DNA of 64,000 bases from Bacillus vallismortis (lineage in GTDB: Bacteria; Bacillota; Bacilli; Bacillales; Bacillaceae): positions 1 to 64,000 of the forward strand of contig NZ_CP026362.1 of assembly GCF_004116955.1 (NCBI RefSeq), read 5' to 3'. The number at the start of each line of letters is the position of its first letter. Within the stretch, counting starts at the first letter, position 1. Below are positions 45,617 through 57,554 of this stretch, in pieces. The position numbers were made by a program, and so were the translations under genes. The notes under the pieces were generated by a model, which worked only from the letters and a program-made list of their open reading frames with translations, was not told the DNA's origin and made no database searches.

Positions 45617-47059
45617 ATGGCGATGAAAATCGGTACTGACGCTTTTAAAGAGCGGGTATCACAGGGGATTGATAATGAATTTATGAGAGGTGCTGTTTCT
45701 GGTGCGCAGGAACGTCTGCGGACACGGCGCCTTGAAGCGGCCGAAGAGCTGGGAAACTGGGAAGAATGGCGCTCCTTATCAGAGGAAATCAGGCAGCATG
45801 TCCTTGAAAATCTCGATTTCTATCTCGGCCAGCTTGCCGAAAATGTGGCGAAACGAGGCGGGCATGTTTATTTCGCGGAAACATCGGAAGAGGCGTCTTC
45901 TTATATTCGCGACGTTATTCAAAAGAAGAATGGAAAGAAGATCGTAAAATCAAAATCAATGGTCACGGAGGAAATCAATCTGAATGAGGTGCTGGAGAAG
46001 GAAGGCTGTGAGGTCGTTGAAACCGATCTTGGCGAGTATATTTTGCAGATTGACGATCACGATCCGCCGTCACATATCGTAGCGCCCGCCCTTCATAAAA
46101 ATAAAGAACAGATACGCGATGTGTTTAAAGAAAGGCTGGACTATCAACATACAGAAAAACCGGAAGAGCTTGTGATGCATGCGCGCGCCATCCTCCGGGA
46201 AAAGTTTCTCGAAGCGGATATCGGCATTACAGGCTGTAACTTCGCCATCGCTGATACGGGTTCTGTCAGCCTTGTGACCAATGAAGGCAATGGACGGCTT
46301 GTGAGCACATTGCCAAAAACGCAAATCACCGTCATGGGAATGGAGCGGATTGTCCCGACATTTTCTGAATTCGAAGTGCTTGTCAGCATGCTGACAAGAA
46401 GCGCTGTCGGACAGCGGCTGACAAGTTATATTACGGCTCTGACAGGCCCGAAGCTGGAAGGGGAAGTAGACGGGCCGGAGGAATTCCATCTAGTCATTGT
46501 TGATAATGGCCGGTCCAACATTCTCGGAACGGAATTCCAGTCTGTCCTGCAATGTATCCGCTGTGCCGCCTGTATCAACGTCTGCCCTGTGTACCGCCAT
46601 GTAGGCGGGCACTCTTACGGCTCAATTTATTCGGGGCCGATCGGGGCGGTTTTATCACCGCTGCTCGGCGGTTATGACGATTATAAGGAGCTGCCGTACG
46701 CATCTACGCTGTGCGCGGCTTGTTCAGAAGCCTGCCCGGTCAAAATTCCGCTACATGAGCTGCTTCTCAAGCATCGCCAGAACATCGTTGAAAAAGAAGG
46801 CAGGGCGCCGATCAGCGAAAAGCTCGCGATGAAAGCTTTCGGGCTTGGCGCGTCCTCTTTGCCGCTTTATAAAATGGGATCAAAATGGGCGCCGGCCGCG
46901 ATGACGCCTTTTACAGAGGGAGAAAAAATGTCGAAAGGGCCCGGCCCGCTCAAAAGCTGGACACAGATCCGCGATTTCCCGGCACCGCATAAATCGAGAT
47001 TCAGAGACTGGTTTACAGATAGAGAAACGAGTGAACGCGCGAAGGAGGAGGAGTCATGA
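45617..47059 (+). CDS. lutB: LutB, lactate utilisation iron-sulfur protein
   Basis: 480 residues: an LUD domain in the N-terminal two thirds and two 4Fe-4S motifs, [12 protein letters not shown] and CAACSEACP. Core electron-transfer subunit of LutABC. ATG at 45617 follows GAGGGGGAAGG; a second ATG lies two codons on. Overlaps lutC by four bases. Confidence 0.95.
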   Translation: MAMKIGTDAFKERVSQGIDNEFMRGAVSGAQERLRTRRLEAAEELGNWEEWRSLSEEIRQHVLENLDFYLGQLAENVAKRGGHVYFAETSEEASSYIRDVIQKKNGKKIVKSKSMVTEEINLNEVLEKEGCEVVETDLGEYILQIDDHDPPSHIVAPALHKNKEQIRDVFKERLDYQHTEKPEELVMHARAILREKFLEADIGITGCNFAIADTGSVSLVTNEGNGRLVSTLPKTQITVMGMERIVPTFSEFEVLVSMLTRSAVGQRLTSYITALTGPKLEGEVDGPEEFHLVIVDNGRSNILGTEFQSVLQCIRCAACINVCPVYRHVGGHSYGSIYSGPIGAVLSPLLGGYDDYKELPYASTLCAACSEACPVKIPLHELLLKHRQNIVEKEGRAPISEKLAMKAFGLGASSLPLYKMGSKWAPAAMTPFTEGEKMSKGPGPLKSWTQIRDFPAPHKSRFRDWFTDRETSERAKEEES

Positions 47060-47778
47060 CGAAGGGGACCGTTCAGAATCAAGAGAGCTTTTTAAACCGG
47101 GTCGCATCACGCCTGGGACGTGACAGAAGAACAGGGGGCGTGGCAGTCCCTGAGTGGGCGCATCAGCCGCAATATCGCACACTTGAAGGATATTCAGCGG
47201 ATGACTTGGTCACAGTGCTCAAAAACCATTGTGTCAAAATCCATACAGAGCTGATTGAAACGGATTCAACCGGCTTATATGATGCCCTGCGCGAGCAAGT
47301 CAGCCGCTTTTCCGGAGGCCCTGTCATCATTCCGAAGGATCCGCGCTTTGAAGCATACGGGCTAAAAAGCCTGCTCACCAAAGACTGGCCGAGCGATGGA
47401 ACGCCGGTCTGGGAGTGGGATGCTGACAAAGGCGAAGAAAATATCAAAAAAGCGGAGCAAGCCAATGTTGGAATTACATTCAGTGAAATCACACTGGCCG
47501 AGTCGGGGACGGTTGTCCTCTTCTCCTCAAAAGATATCGGCCGGTCTGTCAGCCTTCTGCCGACGACCTACATTGCGATTGTGCCAAAATCAAGCATTGT
47601 GCCGAGAATGACGCAAGCCAGTGATATCATTCGCCAAAACATTGCGGACGGCACCACTGTCCCCTCCTGCGTCAACTACATTACCGGACCGAGCAACTCG
47701 GCCGATATCGAAATGGACTTGGTTGTCGGCGTGCACGGACCTGTAAAAGCCGCATATCTTCTCGTCTCTGACCGCTAA
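47056..47778 (+). CDS. lutC: LutC, LUD-domain lactate utilisation protein
   Basis: 240 residues of the LUD family ([16 protein letters not shown] and [17 protein letters not shown]). Third gene of the lactate operon, starting by ATGA overlap with lutB. Its exact role is unclear; it is needed for growth on L-lactate. Confidence 0.95.
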   Translation: MTKGTVQNQESFLNRVASRLGRDRRTGGVAVPEWAHQPQYRTLEGYSADDLVTVLKNHCVKIHTELIETDSTGLYDALREQVSRFSGGPVIIPKDPRFEAYGLKSLLTKDWPSDGTPVWEWDADKGEENIKKAEQANVGITFSEITLAESGTVVLFSSKDIGRSVSLLPTTYIAIVPKSSIVPRMTQASDIIRQNIADGTTVPSCVNYITGPSNSADIEMDLVVGVHGPVKAAYLLVSDR

Positions 47779-47782
47779 CGCT

Positions 47783-47811
47783 AAAGCCCGGCAGCTTGTT
47801 GCCGGGCTTTC
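47783..47811 (+). terminator. Terminator of lutABC
   Basis: AAAGCCCGGCA / TGCCGGGCTTT with a 6-nt loop, 4 bp after the lutC stop. Confidence 0.85.
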
Positions 47812-47882
47812 TGCTTGAAAAACTTCAACTTCCAATTGTTTGGCCGATGAGAAGAGTATGACTTGCAAAAGGAGGAAATATA

Positions 47883-48917
47883 ATGAAAAAATGGCTGATC
47901 GCAGCTGTTTCACTGGCGATTGCGATCATTCTGTTTATGTATTCAAACGCAGAAGCGAAAGCGGCTGGCATGACATTAGGCTACACGACTGGGGATACGG
48001 CCTCATACAATTCTCTTGTGAAATATCATACATACATGAATTCGATCGCCACAGATACGTTTGCGTTTGAAAAAAACGGACAAATCATTGGCGATGCCCC
48101 AAGCAAGCAGCTGACATATGCGAAAAAGAAAAACATCAAGACATGGGCGGTCATTTCAAACTATAATGACACGATTTACGATTTTGACGGAGACTTAGCG
48201 AGTCGAGTCATGAGGAATCACACAGCAAAAAAACGATTCACAGATCAGTTAATCGCACTGGCTAAAAAGCACTCATACTATGGTATCAATATCGACTTTG
48301 AAGCAGTGAACCCAGCTGACCGATCCACATACTCACGCTTCATTCAAGATGTCTCACAGGCTCTGAAAAAGAAACAGATCAAAACAATGGTTTCCGTTCC
48401 GGCCAAAAGCGCCGATGATCAAAGCGACGACTGGAGCTGGCCGTATGATTATGCGAAAATCGGTCAATATGCCGATTATGTGCAAATCATGACTTATGAC
48501 GAACACGGCATTTGGGGCGAACCAGGATCGGTGGCGAGCACAGGCTGGATCAAAAGCTCTCTACAATTTTCAGCCGAAAAAATCAAAGCCAATAAAGTCA
48601 TCATGGGAATTCCGGCGTACGGCTATGACTGGGATATAGAAGATGAAAGCGGCAGCGCAATGAGAGAATGGAATGAACTCAAGACCCTCATCAACAAGCA
48701 GAAAGCCAAACCGATATTCAACAAAACATCAGGTTCAATGACGTTTTCTTACGTTGACGAAAAGAAGCATAAACATGTCGTGTGGTATGAAAATGAAAAA
48801 ACTGTCCAAACGAAAAGCCATCTGGCAAAGCGGTACAAAATAGCAGGTGTCTCAGTTTATGCATTAGGAAACGAGTCAGAATCCTTTTGGAAAGCCATTC
48901 GAAAAGGGACAAAATAA
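47883..48917 (+). CDS. yvbX: YvbX, secreted GH18-family glycosidase
   Basis: 344 residues with a signal peptide (MKKWLIAAVSLAIAIILFMY, cleavage near AEAKA) and a GH18 barrel. The catalytic strand reads YGINIDFEAV, retaining the D-x-E pair; YVQIMTYDEHG follows as in YaaH/SleL-like N-acetylglucosaminidases. It probably acts on cell wall or cortex; the substrate is not shown. ATG at 47883 follows AAAGGAGGAAA. Confidence 0.9.
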   Translation: MKKWLIAAVSLAIAIILFMYSNAEAKAAGMTLGYTTGDTASYNSLVKYHTYMNSIATDTFAFEKNGQIIGDAPSKQLTYAKKKNIKTWAVISNYNDTIYDFDGDLASRVMRNHTAKKRFTDQLIALAKKHSYYGINIDFEAVNPADRSTYSRFIQDVSQALKKKQIKTMVSVPAKSADDQSDDWSWPYDYAKIGQYADYVQIMTYDEHGIWGEPGSVASTGWIKSSLQFSAEKIKANKVIMGIPAYGYDWDIEDESGSAMREWNELKTLINKQKAKPIFNKTSGSMTFSYVDEKKHKHVVWYENEKTVQTKSHLAKRYKIAGVSVYALGNESESFWKAIRKGTK

Positions 48918-48941
48918 CAATTTCTTTTTTCTATGGGGTTA

Positions 48942-49285
48942 TTGACAGTGTAAAAAGAAGCACGTATATTATGTTAGTATATTCAGAACATAACATTTCA
49001 GTTTTTCAGAAAACGAAAACACATAGATTGGGAGCAGTAAAAGAAAGCGGTCAGAAAAGAGAGCTGCGGGGTGGTGTGACGCAGCCTGATACTTCTTTGA
49101 ACTCGCCCGGGAGTGGTAAGGCGAAACGGAATAGATAGAATATTCCCCATGTTTTAACGGCTAACCTTCGTTACAGGTCGAAAGCTGGATTCTTCATGAA
49201 GAATCAACAAGAGTGGTACCGCGGTCAGCCTAAGGCTCGTCGTCTCTTTGTCTATTAGATTAGATAGGAGACGGCGGGCTTTTTT
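48942..49285 (+). promoter_or_regulatory. T-box riboswitch leader of yvbW with promoter
   Basis: Promoter TTGACA (48942-48947), 17 bp, TATATT (48965-48970). The leader holds the T-box core AAGAGTGGTACCGCGG (49209-49224) and a terminator stem (CGTCGTCTC with GAGACGGCG, 49238-49281) followed by a T run. GAACTCGCC near 49098 offers CUC (Leu) as specifier codon; this fits my memory of a leucine T-box at yvbW. Uncharged tRNA would open transcription. Confidence 0.9.
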
Positions 49286-49318
49286 GTTTTTGAAAACGAG
49301 AAGGAGAGGTAGTAGAGG

Positions 49319-50662
49319 ATGAAAAAGGACAATCAGACGTTAAAACGCACGATGACGTCCCGCCATATTATGATGATGGCGCTGGGCGGAGCAATCGGTG
49401 CAGGTTTATTTAAAGGAAGCAGCTCGGCGATCGATGTGGCGGGGCCTTCTGTCATTATCGCTTACCTGCTCGGCGGCATTATTTTGCTGTTTGTTATGCA
49501 AGGGCTCGCGGAAATGGCTGTGCGCAACCGAAATGCAAGAACCTTCCGGGATCTTGTCCAGCAGGTGTTAGGAAATTACGCTGCTTATTTTTTGGACTGG
49601 ATATATTGGAAAATGTGGGTGCTCAACATTGCGGCTGAAGCTGTCGTCGCTGCGATTTTTATTCAATATTGGCTGCCGGGCTGCCCGATCTGGGTTCTGG
49701 CATTAGGGATATCTCTAGTCGTCACGGTTGTGAACTTGCTTTCTGTTAAAATCTTCGCCGAAACCGAATATTGGCTGGCAATGATCAAAATTACCGTTAT
49801 TATTCTCTTTATTATATTAGGATTGTTGCTGTTATTTGTATCATTCGGTGATCATACAGCTGCTGGGTTCTCAAACCTGACAGAGCACGGCGGATTTTTC
49901 CCGCACGGCGGCACAGGGCTCATTACGGCGATGCTTGTCGTGATCTACTCTTACGGCGGTACAGAAATTATCGGTGTCACGCTTGCCGAAACAAAGAATC
50001 CGGAAAAAGTTGTCCCGAAAGCTGTCCGCAGCACACTGACACGGATTGTCGCGTTCTACCTGCTGCCGTTTTTCATCATCGTCAGCCTGATTCCATGGAA
50101 CAAAGTCAATTCCGTTCCGGAAAGTCCCTTCGTCATGGTCTTTCACATGGTAGGCATTCCCGGCGCGGATCATATCATGAACGCAGTCATCCTGCTGGCG
50201 ATCATTTCTTCCATGAATTCAGGTTTATATGGATCATCACGCATTTTGTATACTCAGGCAAGTGACGGAAGGCTTCCGAAGGTCTTTTCGAAGCTTTCAT
50301 CGAAAAACGTGCCAATGTTTGCGATTCTGATGTGCACTTCCTCCCTTTATATTGGCGTCTTGATTTCTCTATTCGCAGGAAGCCAAACGTTTGATTACTT
50401 AATGGGATCACTGGGGTATACCGTATTATTCATTTGGCTGATCATCGGATTCGCCCATTTGAAATCAAGAAAACACCAAACAGAAACACCGGCCTATTAT
50501 GTAAAGTGGTTTCCGTACACCACATGGTTTGCGATTCTGGCGTTACTCGCCATTCTGAGCGGGGTCATCCTGACAACGTCAATTGTCATTACCAGCATTA
50601 CGGCGGTGATCTACCTTTTGATTACAGTTGTATATGTGGTCAAAGGACGCAAGCATCAGTAA
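49319..50662 (+). CDS. yvbW: YvbW, amino acid permease (APC family)
   Basis: 447-residue permease with 12 membrane helices; helix 1 contains GGAIGAGLFKGSSSAI, the conserved substrate-binding turn of the amino acid transporter family. The T-box leader suggests leucine uptake, induced by low charged tRNA. ATG at 49319 follows AAGGAGAGG. Confidence 0.92.
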   Translation: MKKDNQTLKRTMTSRHIMMMALGGAIGAGLFKGSSSAIDVAGPSVIIAYLLGGIILLFVMQGLAEMAVRNRNARTFRDLVQQVLGNYAAYFLDWIYWKMWVLNIAAEAVVAAIFIQYWLPGCPIWVLALGISLVVTVVNLLSVKIFAETEYWLAMIKITVIILFIILGLLLLFVSFGDHTAAGFSNLTEHGGFFPHGGTGLITAMLVVIYSYGGTEIIGVTLAETKNPEKVVPKAVRSTLTRIVAFYLLPFFIIVSLIPWNKVNSVPESPFVMVFHMVGIPGADHIMNAVILLAIISSMNSGLYGSSRILYTQASDGRLPKVFSKLSSKNVPMFAILMCTSSLYIGVLISLFAGSQTFDYLMGSLGYTVLFIWLIIGFAHLKSRKHQTETPAYYVKWFPYTTWFAILALLAILSGVILTTSIVITSITAVIYLLITVVYVVKGRKHQ

Positions 50663-50668
50663 ATAAGG

Positions 50669-50701
50669 AACCCTCTTGTCTCATCTGACAAGAGGGTTTT
50701 G
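50669..50701 (+). terminator. Terminator of yvbW
   Basis: AACCCTCTTGTC / GACAAGAGGGTT with loop TCATCT, then TT. Confidence 0.88.
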
Positions 50702-50719
50702 ATGATTGTACAGCCAACT

Positions 50720-50950
50720 CATTTACGCCGCCGCTTTCTGTGTGCTTTTGATTTTGAATTCCCGAGGCTGATGCTCGTCACATCCGAAGTTCAGCCAAAA
50801 GGCTTAAGATGAGCGGTTCATGCAGGAAAATAGAGCTGGCCAAGACCGACATAAGGGAATCAAGGAAGCGACTTGGCTGCTTCTCCTGAAACAAGCCAGC
50901 CTAGCGCAATAACGAGGAATGATTGGGATGGCACAGGAATGTTTGGGGCT
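50720..50950 (-). pseudogene. EamA-family transporter remnant (probably yvbV)
   Basis: No intact ORF. On the minus strand one frame reads IPL(M)SVLASSIFLHEPLILSLLAEL, typical of the last helices of DMT/EamA permeases, and another gives IALGWLVSGE upstream and EFKIKSTQKAAA-stop downstream. This fits a strongly decayed C-terminal part of YvbV, which lies next to yvbW in 168. The rest of yvbV and yvbU are not present. The remaining bases to 51112 hold no gene I can support. Confidence 0.6.
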
Positions 50951-51112
50951 GAATAATAGTGCAAATCGTTTCTTTTATATTGTTCGAATTTCATCGAATC
51001 AAATTCTTTTATTCCTGAATGCAGTTGTGTTATGGTGTGAGAGAAGTCCTTTCATTCATGACTTGACAGCTTGAGGCTGTTTACTGATAACACATTTGCA
51101 AAGGAGAACAAT

Positions 51113-52123
51113 ATGTCTAACAACCAACGCAAAGATACCTTGCTTTCTGTTTTGAATTTATCTCCGGTTGTTCAGGGAGGAACGGTTGCGGATTCATTCC
51201 GAAACAGCATGGACTTGGCGCGCCGTGCGGAGGAATGGGGCTACCACCGCTATTGGCTTGCTGAGCATCATAATATAGAAGGTGTCGCAAGCTCTGCCAC
51301 CGCGGTCCTGATCGGCCATATTGCCGGAGGCACAAAGAAAATCCGCGTCGGTTCCGGCGGCATTATGCTTCCGAACCATTCTTCATTAGTGATTGCTGAG
51401 CAATTCGGAACACTTGAAACGCTTTATCCCGGACGGATTGATCTGGGGCTCGGACGTGCGCCGGGAACAGACCAATTGACAGCAAGAGCGCTCCGCAGAA
51501 ACATCAACAGCGGTGAAGATTTTCCAGAACAATTAGAGGAACTGCGCAATTACTTTAAACCATCGGGGAATGTGCGTAATCAAGTCCGCGCCATTCCGGG
51601 AGAAGGCGTTGATGTTCCGATTTGGCTGCTGGGTTCAAGCGGCTTCAGCGCCCGTTTGGCAGGTGAACTGGGCCTTCCGTTTGCATTCGCTGCCCATTTC
51701 TCGCCGGCAAATACTGTTCCCGCTCTGGAGCTGTACCGCAATTCCTTTACGCCGTCGGAAGTGCTCGATGAACCGTATGCAATGGTTGGCGTTACCATTA
51801 TCGCGGCAGATACAAACGAGAAAGCGCAGCACCTTGCGACATCGCATTACCAAAGATTTCTTGACCTTGTCCGCGGCACGCCGAACCAGCTGAAGCCGCC
51901 TGTTGAGGATATGGATCGCATTTGGAGCCCGTATGAAAAAGCGATGGTCAATGAGCAGCTGAGCTCGACGATTGTCGGCGGTCCGGAAGAAGTGAAGGCG
52001 AAGCTCGAAGACTTTGTCAACACAACGCAAGCTGACGAAATTATGGTCAACTCAGAAACCTTCGAACACGCAGACAGAATGCGTTCGTTTGAAATCATCG
52101 CAGACGTGTGGAAAAATAGATAA
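51113..52123 (+). CDS. yvbT: YvbT, luciferase-like flavin monooxygenase
   Basis: 336-residue LLM-class flavin-dependent oxidoreductase ([65 protein letters not shown]). Substrate unknown. ATG at 51113 (MSNNQRKD) follows AAAGGAGAA; an upstream in-frame ATG at 51071 lacks such a site. Confidence 0.9.
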   Translation: MSNNQRKDTLLSVLNLSPVVQGGTVADSFRNSMDLARRAEEWGYHRYWLAEHHNIEGVASSATAVLIGHIAGGTKKIRVGSGGIMLPNHSSLVIAEQFGTLETLYPGRIDLGLGRAPGTDQLTARALRRNINSGEDFPEQLEELRNYFKPSGNVRNQVRAIPGEGVDVPIWLLGSSGFSARLAGELGLPFAFAAHFSPANTVPALELYRNSFTPSEVLDEPYAMVGVTIIAADTNEKAQHLATSHYQRFLDLVRGTPNQLKPPVEDMDRIWSPYEKAMVNEQLSSTIVGGPEEVKAKLEDFVNTTQADEIMVNSETFEHADRMRSFEIIADVWKNR

Positions 52124-52131
52124 CCAGCTAT

Positions 52132-52172
52132 AAAAAAAGCAATGTAGCGGGAAGACCCATACATTGCTTTTT

Positions 52173-52174
<2 letters not shown>
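52132..52174. terminator. Shared terminator of yvbT and araR
   Basis: AAAAAAAGCAATGTA and TACATTGCTTTTTTT around a 13-nt loop; active in both directions, ends next to the araR stop. Confidence 0.88.
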
Positions 52175-53303
<1,129 letters not shown>

Positions 53304-53359
53304 TCACAGCGTTCTTTGTAAGAAAACATTGACAGAAAATGCAAACAGGATTATCCTAT

Positions 53360-53418
53360 ATTTGTACGTACTAATTAAATGAAATTTTCCTTAAATTTTT
53401 ATATAAGTACGTACAATT
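53360..53418. promoter_or_regulatory. Two AraR operators at araE
   Basis: ATTTGTACGTACTAAT (53360-53375) and ATAAGTACGTACAATT (53403-53418), centres 43 bp apart, about four helical turns, which suits cooperative looping as known for AraR. A cre-like TGTAAACGCTTTAC lies downstream at about 53430-53443. Confidence 0.88.
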
Positions 53419-53466
53419 AAAGAAGTAAATGTAAACGCTTTACTTAACACTCGGGAGGGCAGGGAA

Positions 53467-54861
53467 ATGAAGAATACTCCAACTCAATTAGAACCAAATG
53501 CTCCTGTAACAAGAGGCCATTCAATGGGGTTTGTTATTTTAATCTCATGCGCGGCTGGACTTGGCGGCTTACTGTACGGCTATGACACGGCAGTGATTTC
53601 AGGCGCCATCGGTTTTCTGAAAGATTTATACAGCCTAACTCCATTTATGGAAGGGCTTGTGATTTCCAGCATTATGATCGGAGGAGTGGCGGGCGTCGGG
53701 ATATCCGGATTTTTAAGCGACAGGTTCGGCCGGAGAAAAATTTTAATGACAGCCGCTTTGTTGTTTGCGATATCGGCCATCGTTTCAGCGCTTTCTCAAG
53801 ATGTATCTACCTTAATCATTGCAAGGATTATCGGAGGCCTCGGGATTGGGATGGGATCATCTCTATCTGTGACGTACATTACAGAAGCGGCGCCGCCCGC
53901 CATACGCGGAAGCCTTTCCTCCTTATATCAGCTCTTTACGATATTGGGTATTTCCGCTACGTACTTTATTAATCTCGCTGTGCAGCGCTCCGGAACATAC
54001 GAATGGGGCGTGCACACCGGATGGAGATGGATGCTCGCTTATGGAATGGTGCCGTCCGTGATCTTTTTCCTCGTATTGCTCGTCGTGCCGGAAAGCCCGA
54101 GGTGGCTGGCGAAAGCGGGCAAAACAACAGAAGCGTTAAAGATACTGACACGTATTAATGGAGAAACTGTCGCAAAAGAAGAATTAAAGAACATTGAGAA
54201 ATCTTTAAAAATAGAACAAATGGGATCGTTGTCCCAGCTGTTTAAGCCGGGTCTCAGAAAGGCGCTTATCATTGGAATCCTGCTGGCGTTGTTTAACCAA
54301 GTCATCGGCATGAACGCGATCACTTACTATGGGCCGGAAATCTTTAAAATGATGGGATACGGGCAAAACGCCGGATTTGTGGCAACCTGTATCGTCGGTG
54401 TTGTAGAAGTTATTTTTACCGTTATTGCGGTGCTGTTGATTGATAAAGTAGGACGGAAAAAATTGATGTCCATCGGATCTGCTTTTATGGCCATCTTTAT
54501 GATCTTAATCGGAACGTCGTTCTACTTTCAGTTAACAAACGGACTTATGCTGATCTTCTTTATTTTAGGTTTTGTGGCGGCATTTTGTGTGTCTGTAGGA
54601 CCGATCACATGGATTATGATTTCTGAAATCTTCCCGAACCACCTGCGTGCGCGGGCCGCGGGGATTGCGACCATCTTTTTATGGGGAGCAAACTGGGCGA
54701 TCGGACAGTTTGTGCCGATGATGATCGACTCATTCGGGCTCGCCTATACATTCTGGATCTTTGCGGTGATTAACATCCTTTGCTTCCTGTTTGTCGTAAC
54801 GATCTGCCCGGAAACGAAGAACAAATCGCTCGAAGAAATCGAAAAGCTCTGGATAAAATGA
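53467..54861 (+). CDS. araE: AraE, arabinose-proton symporter
   Basis: 464-residue MFS sugar porter with 12 helices. Sugar-porter signatures: DRFGRRKI after helix 2, PESPRWL after helix 6, and PETKNKSLEEIE at the end. Imports L-arabinose, xylose and galactose in B. subtilis. ATG at 53467 follows GGGAGGGCAGGG. Confidence 0.96.
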   Translation: MKNTPTQLEPNAPVTRGHSMGFVILISCAAGLGGLLYGYDTAVISGAIGFLKDLYSLTPFMEGLVISSIMIGGVAGVGISGFLSDRFGRRKILMTAALLFAISAIVSALSQDVSTLIIARIIGGLGIGMGSSLSVTYITEAAPPAIRGSLSSLYQLFTILGISATYFINLAVQRSGTYEWGVHTGWRWMLAYGMVPSVIFFLVLLVVPESPRWLAKAGKTTEALKILTRINGETVAKEELKNIEKSLKIEQMGSLSQLFKPGLRKALIIGILLALFNQVIGMNAITYYGPEIFKMMGYGQNAGFVATCIVGVVEVIFTVIAVLLIDKVGRKKLMSIGSAFMAIFMILIGTSFYFQLTNGLMLIFFILGFVAAFCVSVGPITWIMISEIFPNHLRARAAGIATIFLWGANWAIGQFVPMMIDSFGLAYTFWIFAVINILCFLFVVTICPETKNKSLEEIEKLWIK

Positions 54862-54878
54862 AAACGCTTTATAGAATC

Positions 54879-54902
54879 AAGCCCTTTCGCTGGAAAGGGC
54901 TT
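54879..54902 (+). terminator. Terminator of araE
   Basis: AAGCCCTTTC / GAAAGGGCTT with loop GCTG and further T. Confidence 0.88.
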
Positions 54903-55027
54903 TTTATGTTGGGATGCACCTTTTTTCGTTTTCTGTATAAGATAAGATAGATAGGGAAAAATATAGCTGGATAAACACTGCTGCATGAAAACTCTGCGAA
55001 TATTGTCGATGATTTGGCTCTTAACAG

Positions 55028-55130
55028 TTGAATAAACAATTCCACCCTGTTAAAATAATTAAAGAAAGCAGAGGTAATTTTTTTTGGCTATGATGGGACG
55101 TTTTTTGTCATAGCGGGACATATAATGTCC
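55028..55130 (+). promoter_or_regulatory. cggR-gapA promoter and CggR operator
   Basis: TTGAAT (55028-55033), 17 bp, TAAAAT (55051-55056). Downstream at 55095-55130 are two direct repeats, GGGAC-N6-TGTC-like and GGGAC-N6-GTCC-like, the known CggR operator, placed after the start of transcription so that CggR blocks elongation. Fructose-1,6-bisphosphate releases it. Confidence 0.88.
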
Positions 55131-55158
55131 AGCAAAAAAAGGAAGGAACGTTTGAGTC

Positions 55159-56181
55159 ATGAACCAGTTACTACAAGCTCAAAAAAAATTATTGCCTGAT
55201 CTTCTGCTCGTTATGCAAAAGAGGTTTGAAATCTTGCAGTATATCAGGCTGACAGAACCCATCGGGCGAAGAAGCCTGTCTGCCAGTCTTGAAATCAGCG
55301 AACGTGTGCTGAGGGGCGAGGTTCAGTTTTTAAAAGAACAGAATCTGGTCGATATCAAAACAAACGGCATGACTTTGACAGAAGAGGGCTATGAACTGCT
55401 TTCGGTTCTTGAAGATACGATGAAAGATGTTTTAGGTTTGACTCTTTTGGAAAAGACATTAAAAGAACGTTTAAATCTAAAGGATGCCATTATCGTGTCC
55501 GGAGACAGCGATCAATCCCCTTGGGTCAAAAAAGAAATGGGAAGAGCAGCTGTCACATGTATGAAAAAAAGATTTTCAGGCAAAAATATCGTCGCTGTAA
55601 CTGGCGGTACGACAATTGAAGCTGTCGCCGACATGATGACGCCGGATTCTAAAAACCGCGAGCTTTTGTTTGTGCCTGCGAGAGGCGGTTTAGGCGAAGA
55701 CGTGAAAAACCAGGCGAACACCATATGCGCGCATATGGCGGAGAAGGCTTCAGGCACTTACCGGCTTTTGTTTGTTCCGGGACAGCTGTCACAAGGCGCC
55801 TATTCATCTATTATTGAAGAGCCTTCTGTCAAAGAGGTGCTGAACACGATTAAATCGGCGAGTATGCTGGTTCACGGAATCGGTGAAGCTAAAACGATGG
55901 CTCAGCGGAGAAACACACCTTTAGAAGACTTAAAAAAAATAGATGATAACGACGCGGTGACAGAAGCGTTTGGCTACTATTTTAATGCGGACGGCGAAGT
56001 GGTCCATAAAGTGCATTCTGTCGGAATGCAGCTGGATGACATAGACGCCATCCCCGATATTATTGCGGTAGCAGGGGGTTCATCAAAAGCCGAGGCGATC
56101 GAGGCTTACTTTAAAAAGCCCCGCAACACGGTTCTCGTCACAGACGAAGGAGCCGCAAAGAAGTTATTAAGGGATGAATAA
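55159..56181 (+). CDS. cggR: CggR, central glycolytic genes repressor
   Basis: 340 residues of the SorC family: N-terminal HTH (GRRSLSASLEISERVLRGEVQFLKEQ) and a sugar-phosphate-binding domain (VTGGTTIEAVADMM, VPARGGLGEDVKNQANTI). Senses fructose-1,6-bisphosphate. ATG at 55159 follows AAGGAAGG. First gene of the hexacistronic glycolytic operon. Confidence 0.97.
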   Translation: MNQLLQAQKKLLPDLLLVMQKRFEILQYIRLTEPIGRRSLSASLEISERVLRGEVQFLKEQNLVDIKTNGMTLTEEGYELLSVLEDTMKDVLGLTLLEKTLKERLNLKDAIIVSGDSDQSPWVKKEMGRAAVTCMKKRFSGKNIVAVTGGTTIEAVADMMTPDSKNRELLFVPARGGLGEDVKNQANTICAHMAEKASGTYRLLFVPGQLSQGAYSSIIEEPSVKEVLNTIKSASMLVHGIGEAKTMAQRRNTPLEDLKKIDDNDAVTEAFGYYFNADGEVVHKVHSVGMQLDDIDAIPDIIAVAGGSSKAEAIEAYFKKPRNTVLVTDEGAAKKLLRDE

Positions 56182-56194
56182 TCCCTCAATATAA

Positions 56195-57235
<1,041 letters not shown>

Positions 57236-57260
57236 TTTATAGCTGAAAAAAGGACCTGAC

Positions 57261-57289
57261 TTGGTTCTTTTGAATAGAAGCGCTATAAT
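57261..57289 (+). promoter_or_regulatory. Internal promoter before pgk
   Basis: TTGGTT (57261-57266), 17 bp, TATAAT (57284-57289). A constitutive promoter for pgk-tpiA-pgm-eno is known in B. subtilis. Confidence 0.8.
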
Positions 57290-57554
57290 GAAAGCGGACA
57301 AGGGAAGGGGACGGACTCCCTTTCCCTTTTTCCATGAAGACCGGCTTTCAGAAAACGTTCTGTGATAGAGAAACGGCCGCGTTTTTTATCAGTTTTTGCC
57401 GGCGCTTTCGCCGAAGGCCGCTGCCCTGGCTTTTGGACGAACTGCCCTGTGCCGAAAAAGACTGTGATCTGCCCTGGCGGAGTTATCGCTTGACCAGACG
57501 GTTTCACGTTTTTCGTGCTGTATGCAAACCACTTTGAAGGAGGATCTCCTAGGC
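57290..57554 (+). promoter_or_regulatory. Long pgk leader with hairpins
   Basis: 265 nt between promoter and pgk, without a supported gene. At its start AGGGAAGGGG and CCCTTTCCCT (57301-57327) form an imperfect stem followed by TTTT, terminator-like. At its end AGGAG-GAT-CTCCT (57538-57550) folds over the ribosome site. A 67-codon ORF (57334-57537) has no ribosome site and is not called. Confidence 0.5.

Noticed and set aside
54909-55027. Possible small gene between araE and cggR
   Set aside because: Only a short minus-strand frame overlapping the end of araE, without a ribosome site; the area is promoter-like.
57334-57537. 67-codon ORF in the pgk leader
   Set aside because: No ribosome site, no family resemblance, odd composition (many Arg, Cys and Phe); it lies in a structured leader.
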